Assembly: GCA_964404595.1 (NCBI GenBank)
Contig: CAYOKQ010000012.1
Coordinates: 1-35,610, forward strand
Direction: 5' to 3'
Length of the DNA stretch: 35,610 bases
Source of the DNA: CAYJXA01 sp964404595
GTDB taxonomy: Archaea; Nanobdellota; Nanobdellia; Woesearchaeales; GW2011-AR9
Made by a program: the position numbers and the translations under genes. Positions 29,333 to 35,610 of the stretch are shown here, piece after piece (positions within the stretch are counted from its first letter, which is position 1; every line of letters starts with the position of its first letter). The notes beneath the pieces were generated by a model. The model was not told where the DNA came from. It searched no databases and worked only from the letters and a program-made list of their open reading frames with translations.

Positions 29333-31724
29333 TAGTATATGCAATAGAAAGCGGCGCTCCGCCTTTTTCATCTACATCCGCTTTGGTAAGAATGGCACCA
29401 TCCATTTCGACTAATTGGTTAAATTGGCGTGCCTGCTCAATGCAGTCGTTTCCGGTTATACTTTCCCCCACAAAAATTTTGACATCGGGCTTGGCAACCC
29501 GAATAATTTTTTCCAATTCTGCCATTAGATTGGTATTGCTATGCAGTCGGCCGGCAGTATCTATAAGCACCACGTCAACATTATTTTTCTGGGCATATTT
29601 AACGGCATCGAAGGCAACAGCAGCTGCATCCGAGCCATAATCATGCTTGATCATTTTGACTCCGAGCCTAGTTGCATGCTCTTCTAACTGCTGAATTGCC
29701 GCTGCCCTGAAAGTATCGCAGGCTGCAAGGACAACTGATTTATGCTGTAATAGAAAATACTGGGTTAATTTTGCGATAGAGGTTGTTTTTCCGGTCCCAT
29801 TAATCCCGAAGAAGGCAATGATTAAAGGTTTTTTGTGCTTCATTTTTGTGATTAAATCCACCGTCTCAGCACTAAGGATTTCAAGTAAGGTTTTCTTTAA
29901 TGTTTCCAAAATTTTACTTTCCACGTCCCGCGGCAGGGGCTTATCAACTAGTTCTGCCTGTAAATCTTTTTTTATCTTTTCGATGACTTCGACTGAAACA
30001 TTATTTTCTAATAAAATTACTTCCAGATCCCAGAATAATTCTTCGAACTTTTCAGCTGAAATCGTTTTTGTCGTAATTGCTTGTTTAATTTTGCCAAATA
30101 AACCTTTTTCCTGTTCTTCTTCTTTTTCAGATACTTTTTCAGATACTTTTTCTGGCTTTTCTTCAACTTTATTTTCCTCAATAATAACGGCAGGCGCTTC
30201 CTCTTTTTTACGGAAAGTGTCTTTGATTTTGTTGAAAAATCCCTTTTTCTCTTCAACGGCTTTTTTATGCCCGGTGATATCAGGAATAATATGTCGGCTA
30301 TACAATTCTTCCAAGATGGGCAATTGTTTTATTCCTTCACTTTCGCTCATATGCCCATATTCTTCAAACAGATGGATCTCAGCAACATCTCGAAAGGAAT
30401 CCACATAAAAATTTCTTATCTCATCGGTGATCCATTCATCTTTGAGGCCAAAGACAAAAGCAATTTCTTCCACGTTACTCTTTATCTTTTTGATATCCAA
30501 AGACCTGGTTTGATATTTTCTGAATACTTGTAATTCTTCCAGGTGTAATCTTTTTCCTATTTCTTTAAAGTACTTCTCTGAAGGGCTTGATCCGACAGGG
30601 GCCACGAGAATCAATTTTTTGAGCTTATATCTCTCAGCCAGCTTCAACGCGAGTAAGCCGCCCATGCTATGTCCAACGATGCTCAAAGATGCTGACGGAT
30701 GGTCGGCAATCTTTTTTTGAGCAAAAGAGAACCATTCTTCAAAAACAGGGGCAGCAGTGTGCGGCTGATCAAAGGCTAGCACTTCCATATTTTTTTGAAG
30801 TAAGAAATCGTGTAAATGCGGTATGAATCCTGACTGGGCATTATCTTCCCAGCCGTGGAGGATCAGGACGGTTTCTTTGGGGGATATTTTTGGGGTAGCA
30901 ACGGGTTGTTGAACAATGTAAATCCATCCTGGCTGCCAAGCCTTGCGAAGCCTCCAATCTTCTTGAATTGCCTGCTCCCATGTTTTTCCATGAAGCAGGA
31001 CATTCATTGCCAGTTGTGGGGCTTGATGAGCAACAATGGCAATATGTTTTCCTTTATAATTCTCATAAAGATAATTAAGAAATCCGGCGATTCTTCTTTC
31101 TACCTGTACATAGCTCTCACCGTTTGGAAAAGGCGTGTTTACATACTCTGTCAGTTTTGATTTGAATAACTGCGCCTCTTTTCCATTCCAATTTCCATAA
31201 TTGCATTCACGCAGCCGTGCGTCTTCCCTAATGGGAACTCGTGTCTCAAACGTAAGTTTTGCCGAATCGATAGCACGTTGTAAGTCAGAACAAAAGACAA
31301 CATCAAAATGATGGTGCTTTATAGTATTCCCTAATTCTTTCGATTGTTGAATCCCTTTGCTTGATAATTGTCCGGGATTCCAGCCAGTGGCAAGATCTTT
31401 TTCATTATCAGTGGTGGTGCCGTGAACGAAATAGGTTATTTTGACGCAAGATGGATCTATTTTTTCTTTTTCAACAACTTCTGGCTTCTCTTTTTCTTTT
31501 ATAACACTTTTTTCTGCTATCTTTTTTTTCTTTTCGAGTATTTTCTTAGACCCTTCTTTCTTTTTTTCTTCTGCCTTGGCTTCTTTTTTCTTGATTTCAG
31601 CAGGCTTTACTGTAGGGGCCTCTTCTTTGATAATTTCAACTACTTTTTCTTCTGCTTCCTCTTCTGCTTTCCTGGAAAATATAGAAAGTGCGCTTTTGAG
31701 CTTATCCTTGAGTTTGCCGAACAT
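29238..31724 (-). CDS. ftsY: SRP receptor FtsY with inserted histidine-phosphatase and alpha/beta-hydrolase domains
   Basis: 828 aa, about twice the normal archaeal FtsY. Order: FtsY-type amphipathic membrane-targeting helix MFGKLKDKLKSALSIFSRK (1-19); Lys/Glu linker to about 90; histidine-phosphatase-like domain (95-271) with FVHGTT (H101; the RHG Arg is Val), LRECNYGNWNG (171-181) and VAHQ (H233); RBBP9-like alpha/beta hydrolase (284-477) with ILHGW, nucleophile GHSMGG (S353), D429 and H458; a second charged linker with GFFNKIKDTFRKK; then the NG GTPase (about 540-828) with GINGTGKT (640-647), DTFRAAA, DTAGR and TKADVDEKGGA. It docks the signal recognition particle at the membrane. A TATA box at 31770-31778 serves it and the divergent gene. 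The reading frame is continuous with no assembly break. Confidence 0.93.
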   Translation of the reverse strand: MFGKLKDKLKSALSIFSRKAEEEAEEKVVEIIKEEAPTVKPAEIKKKEAKAEEKKKEGSKKILEKKKKIAEKSVIKEKEKPEVVEKEKIDPSCVKITYFVHGTTTDNEKDLATGWNPGQLSSKGIQQSKELGNTIKHHHFDVVFCSDLQRAIDSAKLTFETRVPIREDARLRECNYGNWNGKEAQLFKSKLTEYVNTPFPNGESYVQVERRIAGFLNYLYENYKGKHIAIVAHQAPQLAMNVLLHGKTWEQAIQEDWRLRKAWQPGWIYIVQQPVATPKISPKETVLILHGWEDNAQSGFIPHLHDFLLQKNMEVLAFDQPHTAAPVFEEWFSFAQKKIADHPSASLSIVGHSMGGLLALKLAERYKLKKLILVAPVGSSPSEKYFKEIGKRLHLEELQVFRKYQTRSLDIKKIKSNVEEIAFVFGLKDEWITDEIRNFYVDSFRDVAEIHLFEEYGHMSESEGIKQLPILEELYSRHIIPDITGHKKAVEEKKGFFNKIKDTFRKKEEAPAVIIEENKVEEKPEKVSEKVSEKEEEQEKGLFGKIKQAITTKTISAEKFEELFWDLEVILLENNVSVEVIEKIKKDLQAELVDKPLPRDVESKILETLKKTLLEILSAETVDLITKMKHKKPLIIAFFGINGTGKTTSIAKLTQYFLLQHKSVVLAACDTFRAAAIQQLEEHATRLGVKMIKHDYGSDAAAVAFDAVKYAQKNNVDVVLIDTAGRLHSNTNLMAELEKIIRVAKPDVKIFVGESITGNDCIEQARQFNQLVEMDGAILTKADVDEKGGAPLSIAYTIKKPILFLGVGQRYEDLEPFDPQAIVQRLGL

Positions 31725-31769
31725 AATAGGGTTAGTTAGAATCCTTTTTTTAAATCTTTGCAGGTAAAA

Positions 31770-31778
31770 TTTATATAG
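31770..31778. promoter_or_regulatory. Shared TATA box between ftsY and the small membrane protein gene
   Basis: TTTATATAG, centred 26 nt before the plus-strand ATG at 31800 (leaderless) and about 50 nt before the ftsY ATG (leader about 25 nt). It is the only TATA-like element in the 75-nt gap. Confidence 0.5.
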
Positions 31779-31799
31779 TGAAAGAATCTGTAAATTACC

Positions 31800-31988
31800 A
31801 TGGCCGATACTCTGAGTAAAAAAGGAAAAATAAGCCCTTCCTTAATCCTCAACATCATAGGGTTCCTCGTAAGTGTGCTGGGAGCAGCTTTAGTGAGTTT
31901 AACTTCCAGCCCAGTAGTAGAAATTGTGGGAGGTGTCATTGTTGCGGTAGGGATAGCTCTTATTTCCCTCTCGAAACATATTGGTTAA
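31800..31988 (+). CDS. Small two-helix membrane protein
   Basis: 62 aa. A charged start MADTLSKKGKIS is followed by two hydrophobic helices (about 13-34 and 37-57) joined by a short SSPV turn, ending SKHIG. The TATA box is at the right distance for a leaderless mRNA. It is followed after 1 nt by a second small membrane protein. Divergent from ftsY. Family not recognised. Confidence 0.65.
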   Translation: MADTLSKKGKISPSLILNIIGFLVSVLGAALVSLTSSPVVEIVGGVIVAVGIALISLSKHIG

Positions 31989-31989
31989 A

Positions 31990-32124
31990 ATGGCTTTAAG
32001 CATCGTTCAAACATTTGTACTATTCGCCGAAATATTTGGCGCTCTTTATGTAGATAAGAAATTTTCGTTTTGGTATTTTTTATTAGTTCTGTTTACTTTA
32101 ATTGTATTTGGAATATTGGTTTGA
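31990..32124 (+). CDS. Very small membrane protein
   Basis: 44 aa: MALSIVQTFVLFAEIFGALY, then VDKKFSFWY, then a second hydrophobic helix to the end (LLVLFTLIVFGILV). The ATG is 1 nt after the stop of the previous gene, so the two are probably translated together and may form a complex. Too short for family assignment. Confidence 0.5.
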   Translation: MALSIVQTFVLFAEIFGALYVDKKFSFWYFLLVLFTLIVFGILV

Positions 32125-32151
32125 AGTATAATATTTGAATTTCTGATTTCA

Positions 32152-32396
32152 TTAGTTATCTTTAGGAGCATAACAGACATAATCTTGTACGACCACATCA
32201 CCATCTAATTTAAACCTTTCAGGTAATTTTTCTTTTTGGGGATTGACTTTTTCTCCAGAAGGAAGGATGACATCGGTGACATAATATCGAGGACCTACGG
32301 GAACGGACTCACCCAAAAAAGCTGCCATTTGCCTGAATTCTGGCGTTTGCCAAATATCTTCTCCAACATTCTTCCATCAAGCCCATCCATGAACAT
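32152..32396 (-). pseudogene. Probable frameshifted small gene after prefoldin alpha
   Basis: Downstream of prefoldin and behind GGGGGG, ATG 32396 reads MFMDGLDGRMLE, while the adjacent frame from about 32361 reads EDIWQTPEFRQMAAFLGESV and on to YYVTDVILPSGEKVN and VVVQDYVCYAPKDN, stop 32152. Both stretches look like protein. Removing one GA from TTGGAGAAGAT would join them as LEDIWQ, giving about 80 aa. Alternatively the real gene is only the 58-aa ORF from ATG 32328. Dinucleotide slippage or assembly error are both possible. Function unknown. Confidence 0.4.
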
Positions 32397-32408
32397 TTTG
32401 AATCCCCC

Positions 32409-32822
32409 CTACTCTTCTTTCACCTGCTTCTCTACCTCTTTATACAACCTCATCGCATACTGCTGCAATTCCTGCATGACAGCCTGCGCTTCCGACGTCT
32501 TTTCAACCACTTCCTGCTTTTGGTGGTGAAGCAGCGCAATGACTTCTGCCGGAGTTCGTTCCACCGTGACATCTGAACCCACGTTAATAATCAATTTGGC
32601 ATTCTCCTTAAGTTCTCCTTTGACGAAGATGCCGTTGGCCAGAGGCGCTAGAAATTCAGTGTGGATATCCGTCTTTTCTAATTCTTTAATAGCATTAGCA
32701 GAAATTTCCAATTCCAATGCCTGTTGGTTCATTTGCTCTATATGCTCGGTGATCTGCTGCATATGCTGCTGGATCATTTGAAATTCCATATACTTTTCTT
32801 TGATTTCAGATTCTGTTGCCAT
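32409..32822 (-). CDS. pfdA: Prefoldin subunit alpha
   Basis: 137 aa from ATG 32822, supported by CCTTATAAAA at about 32843-32852 (minus), 26 nt upstream; the 48 codons open further upstream are not prefoldin-like. N- and C-terminal coiled coils (MEFQMIQQHMQQITEHIEQM; KQEVVEKTSEAQAVMQELQQ) flank the beta-hairpin region with TEFLAPLANGIFVKGEL and INVGSDVTVERTPAEVI. Prefoldin alpha2-beta4 is the jellyfish-shaped chaperone that hands unfolded proteins to the thermosome. Divergent from the PRPP synthetase gene. Confidence 0.92.
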   Translation of the reverse strand: MATESEIKEKYMEFQMIQQHMQQITEHIEQMNQQALELEISANAIKELEKTDIHTEFLAPLANGIFVKGELKENAKLIINVGSDVTVERTPAEVIALLHHQKQEVVEKTSEAQAVMQELQQYAMRLYKEVEKQVKEE

Positions 32823-32964
32823 ATCTGGCAAATATTTAAAGTTTTTTATAAGGTTTTTGCCTCGAAATGTTGCTGGAGCTGGAATATAAATAATGGTGTC
32901 TTTTGGCATATCGAGGTTACAGTGAAGAAAAGTATAAATAATCCCGCTTCTGATTCTTAATTTC

Positions 32965-34188
32965 ATGATCCAAACAAAACTTCTGCTCGTTCCTGCCTCA
33001 GGCGGTGAAACCGTGCAGTTGGCGCAGCGAATTCATGATATTTTACGTGCAGATTATGGTATGGAAAATCAAGTTGAAATCCTCGAAAGCAAGCGTCGTT
33101 CAGAAATTGATAAAGATATGCCTAAAGCACATCGGCATCCTCTTATTAGCGACTATTTTCCTGATGGAGAAGCACAGGTAGATATTGGTTCAAATGAATT
33201 GAAAGATGTCATTCGGGGAAAGCACGTAGCACTGGTCGAACACTTATTGACTCCCACCAGAAAGATGTTTCCTGAAGGTGAGCAGAATGTTTCCGTCAAT
33301 GATCATATAGCTACAGTGCGAGGATTTTTGAATGTCCTTAAAAGTGGAGATACACTGCAAAGGACGTTAGTATCTCCTTATTTGGCCTACGTGCGTTCCC
33401 ATAGTATTGAAAAATATCGAAAAAGAGGATTTTACCAGTATGATTCTCTGCGGGAGATGCTGCAGGATTTTCAAAGAGGCGGTCTTGATGCCATCAATGT
33501 GATTGACCCTCATTCAAGCAAGGCACAGGAAATCGCAGAGGAATTAGGTATCGATTACCATGCCGCCAATCCTTTCCAATCAGCACGAGCCATTAATCCG
33601 GCCAAGTTAGGATTATCAGGAGATAAGGCAAAAGAAGTATTGAAAAGGTTGCGCCCATTTCAGGAACGCTTTACAAAATTGAAAGAACATAAAACCCCGC
33701 ACCTCTATCTTATTTCTGTTGACGATGGCACTGAACGACGAGTGGAAAATTTCATTGAGCGGGCTTACCTGAAGCTTCCTCCCGAGGAAGTCTATGCCTT
33801 GCTCGGGTATATGGGCAAAGATCGGGTTTCCTATGCAAATGTACTTTCACGATTCAAATCATTCAGTAAGATTAACGAATCAAATATTGACAAAGAAGGG
33901 ACATATATCATGATTGATGACATGTATGCCAGCGGCAAAACAACCTCGGTCGTTGCTAAAATATTTAAAGATTTAGGAGCGCAGCGGGTAGAGGTGTGGA
34001 CCTCTCATGCTGTCACCATGCCCATTCAGTATTTGAGCGCTAACGATCGTTCTTCTATTGATAAAGTGGTAAGTCTGGATACGGTGCCGCAAGATCCTCG
34101 ACTGGATATCGAATATATTAATTCGAGTGCAGATTTGTTGACGGCAGAATTATATAAGACGCATCAAAAATTGGCGGCGTTAAGATGA
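32965..34188 (+). CDS. prs: Ribose-phosphate pyrophosphokinase-like protein (PRPP synthetase)
   Basis: 407 aa, about 100 longer than typical Prs. The N-terminal half follows Prs: DYFPDGEAQVDIGSNELKDV (63-82), VNDHIATVRGFLNVLKSGDT, LVSPYLAYVRSH and INVIDPHSSKAQEIAEELGI. The C-terminal phosphoribosyltransferase-type loop is MIDDMYASGKTT (316-327), where classical Prs has DDMIDTGGT. Extra residues lie in a segment about 220-300. It transfers pyrophosphate from ATP to ribose 5-phosphate, making PRPP for nucleotides and for the NAD-salvage enzyme PncB. AAAGTATAAATAA about 30 nt before the ATG is a plausible TATA box. Confidence 0.8.
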   Translation: MIQTKLLLVPASGGETVQLAQRIHDILRADYGMENQVEILESKRRSEIDKDMPKAHRHPLISDYFPDGEAQVDIGSNELKDVIRGKHVALVEHLLTPTRKMFPEGEQNVSVNDHIATVRGFLNVLKSGDTLQRTLVSPYLAYVRSHSIEKYRKRGFYQYDSLREMLQDFQRGGLDAINVIDPHSSKAQEIAEELGIDYHAANPFQSARAINPAKLGLSGDKAKEVLKRLRPFQERFTKLKEHKTPHLYLISVDDGTERRVENFIERAYLKLPPEEVYALLGYMGKDRVSYANVLSRFKSFSKINESNIDKEGTYIMIDDMYASGKTTSVVAKIFKDLGAQRVEVWTSHAVTMPIQYLSANDRSSIDKVVSLDTVPQDPRLDIEYINSSADLLTAELYKTHQKLAALR

Positions 34189-34280
34189 TCTGTAAGAGAA
34201 TATTGTGATCTTGGTTCTGTAATCTGTTCTGGCACCTCTTTTGACTTGAATTTATCTTTAATTCCTGCATACGTTGTTTT

Positions 34281-34820
34281 TCAGAAAGATCTTTTGATGG
34301 ACGGCGGAGTTAGAAGCTGCGAGCGAAAATAGCTACTGGCCATAGAGAATTCCCAATATGCACCGCCTGGAAGCATTATTAATCCTATTAATCTTGTTTT
34401 AAAGTCATTAGAAATCAGAAAATCAATTCCATTGAAGACCAAGCCCATTCCCATAGCAATCCCAAAAGGGCGTGCTGATGTAAATGAAGGTTGTTGCGTT
34501 GCTCTATTCTGGATTATTTTTTTTACCTCTCTTTTACGGCAAGTCTCATTTACTTTTTTCGAGAAATAATGCAGAGAAATTCCTCCGGCTGAGTATATTA
34601 CACCTGAAGCGATATACCCTGACTGAATAAAACGATCATCAAGATTGTATCCTAATAAAATATTATATATCCCCAATCCTAAGACAGCAACACCAGATAG
34701 TGAATCAGTAATTTGCTTGCAGTCATACTTATCCCATCCATAATTCCTGTGTGCATATTGCGTTACCTGCTCAAACTGTTTCCAGATAATTTCATCGAGG
34801 GAAGTTAAAGGGTTATTCAT
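34281..34820 (-). CDS. Hypothetical membrane protein
   Basis: 179 aa. About four hydrophobic segments: LSGVAVLGLGIYNILLGY, a GYIASGVIYSAGGISL stretch, FGIAMGMGLVFNGIDFLI and TRLIGLIMLPGGAYWEF. A basic loop NETCRKREVKKIIQNR lies between the second and third. Soluble N-terminus (DEIIWKQFEQVTQYAHRNYG). TTTTAAATATAT at about 34866-34877 (minus) predicts a leader of about 25 nt with GGTG before the ATG. Not recognised. Confidence 0.65.
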   Translation of the reverse strand: MNNPLTSLDEIIWKQFEQVTQYAHRNYGWDKYDCKQITDSLSGVAVLGLGIYNILLGYNLDDRFIQSGYIASGVIYSAGGISLHYFSKKVNETCRKREVKKIIQNRATQQPSFTSARPFGIAMGMGLVFNGIDFLISNDFKTRLIGLIMLPGGAYWEFSMASSYFRSQLLTPPSIKRSF

Positions 34821-34896
34821 GACACACCAAAGGAAAATTAATCTTTGAACAAATCAGTTAAATGGATATATTTAAAACTTTGCGTGCTGAATTCCA

Positions 34897-35280
34897 TCAA
34901 TACTTTTCCACTTTAATCCCTTTAATCCTCTTAAAATGATCTGCATTTCGAGTGACCACAGTATTAATTCCCCGACTCAGCGCAATTCCGGCAGTAAGGC
35001 AATCCCCGTCGTCGATGGGCATTCCTCTCTTAAACAAATCGGCTGAAATCTCCGCAGATCTAATCATTCCATTATCATCAAGCTGAAGAACTCGGATGGT
35101 TTCGAATAATTCCATGATTTGTAGGTATTTCATTCCTGAAATTTTCCGAATAAATAATCCTCTGATAAATTCAAACATATTAATTTGTGTCGTAAGTAAC
35201 TGCTGCTCTGTAAGATAAGCTCTCGTTTCCGGAACACCGTTTGCCAAATCGATGAGGAAAGTTGTATCAAGCAGTTTCAT
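34897..35280 (-). CDS. vapC: PIN-domain ribonuclease toxin (VapC)
   Basis: 127 aa. PIN metal-binding acidic residues: D5 in MKLLDTTFLIDLANG, E37 in NMFEFIRG, D91/D93 in IDDGDCLTAGIAL and D114 in VVTRNADHF. VapC toxins cleave specific RNAs, often initiator or other tRNAs. The start overlaps the VapB gene by 14 nt, a classical antitoxin-toxin layout. Confidence 0.93.
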   Translation of the reverse strand: MKLLDTTFLIDLANGVPETRAYLTEQQLLTTQINMFEFIRGLFIRKISGMKYLQIMELFETIRVLQLDDNGMIRSAEISADLFKRGMPIDDGDCLTAGIALSRGINTVVTRNADHFKRIKGIKVEKY

Positions 35281-35512
35281 ATTTTAATTTCTCTTTAAGT
35301 TGTTTAATATTGATAGATTTCAATTTTTGCAGATCTTCACGCATTCCGCCAGCTACTTCATCAGATAAGATGCCAAAGAAATCAAGTAGGCTTTTCTTTT
35401 TCTTTGCTGTAAGTCGCCGGGTAATCTCTTCCGAGACGATTTCATCTTCTACTTTGTTTTGTGCAAGTAAGCCGTACGCATCTTCCGTAATGGTAATGGT
35501 TTTGGTTGCCAT
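35267..35512 (-). CDS. vapB: VapB-type antitoxin
   Basis: 81 aa from ATG 35512 (two further in-frame ATGs at 35518 and 35524 are less well placed). The N-terminal strand TKTITITEDAYGLLAQ is ribbon-helix-helix-like, followed by EEITRRLTAKKKKSLLDFFG and a charged toxin-binding tail. GTTTATATAC at about 35535-35545 (minus) is 28 nt upstream, giving a nearly leaderless start. It neutralises VapC and probably represses this promoter. The 98 nt to the window end hold the promoter and nothing else I recognise. Confidence 0.85.
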   Translation of the reverse strand: MATKTITITEDAYGLLAQNKVEDEIVSEEITRRLTAKKKKSLLDFFGILSDEVAGGMREDLQKLKSINIKQLKEKLKYETA

Positions 35513-35610
35513 ACACATACACATATGTTTACTTGTATATAAACATTTTCATCGAATGGCTCTATAGAAACCCTTCCTCTGTAAAATAACCGATTTCTTC
35601 CTCTCTGAGA

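Noticed and set aside
32823..32966. 48-codon N-terminal extension of prefoldin alpha
   Set aside because: It is not prefoldin-like, and the TATA box is placed for a start at 32822.
1..35610. CRISPR array, insertion sequence or prophage
   Set aside because: I saw no regularly spaced repeats, transposase genes or phage structural genes; the only mobile-type gene is the homing endonuclease.

Overview
The window is archaeal. Its core is the archaeal RNA polymerase operon with split subunits (rpoH-rpoB''-rpoB'-rpoA'-rpoA''), followed by eL30, a short two-KH NusA, uS12 and uS7. The tRNA genes carry introns, many genes sit about 25 nt downstream of a TATA box with no leader, and there are archaeal FtsY, prefoldin alpha and Kae1. 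Bacterial-type GyrB, many very short genes and lineage-type hypotheticals suggest a DPANN archaeon (Woesearchaeota/Pacearchaeota-like). That placement is inference; no rRNA is present. One run of 10 Ns (6862-6871) shows this is a scaffolded assembly.

Layout. 1-2556 (minus): NAD salvage, with partial pncA, pncB and a NrtR-like regulator whose Nudix box has lost its catalytic glutamates. 2619-4266: HIT hydrolase, a small conserved protein and a DUF1152 protein. 4306-7209 (minus): gyrB behind a LAGLIDADG endonuclease gene broken by the assembly gap; that gene starts with a GyrB-like N-terminus. 7380-12019 (plus): a tight four-gene operon of AAA+ ATPase, PGRP-like amidase, class-A beta-lactamase-like hydrolase and a Dop/PafA/GCS2-like amide ligase, none with a signal peptide. 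12144-13963: tiny ORFs, a convergent RelE-like toxin/antitoxin pair and a cation/proton antiporter. 14050-15033 (minus): kae1, interrupted by what looks like an 18-nt mRNA intron. 15132-25916 (minus): hypothetical protein, uS7, uS12, a metallopeptidase, nusA, eL30, RNA polymerase genes, tRNA-Lys and tRNA-Asp. 26058-29332: hypotheticals, two degenerate receiver proteins, tRNA-Thr and a histidine kinase. 29238-31724 (minus): FtsY with a histidine-phosphatase domain and an alpha/beta-hydrolase domain inserted in its linker. 31800-34188: small membrane proteins, prefoldin alpha and PRPP synthetase. 34281-35512: membrane protein and VapBC.

The strongest signals are RNA-level. All three tRNAs (Asp-GTC, Lys-TTT, Thr-TGT) need removal of two introns, one at 37/38 and one in the T-loop at 59/60, to become normal cloverleaves. 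The two tRNA-Asp introns share a homologous 27-nt hairpin segment. The kae1 reading frame is closed by a TAA inside an 18-nt segment that lies in a textbook bulge-helix-bulge fold; removing it restores the ESTAHTFG motif. Kae1 makes t6A37 in ANN-decoding tRNAs, which include the tRNA-Lys and tRNA-Thr found here, and in those tRNAs A37 is the last base before an intron. The other two candidates for undescribed biology are the AAA/amidase/beta-lactamase/ligase operon and the triple FtsY fusion.
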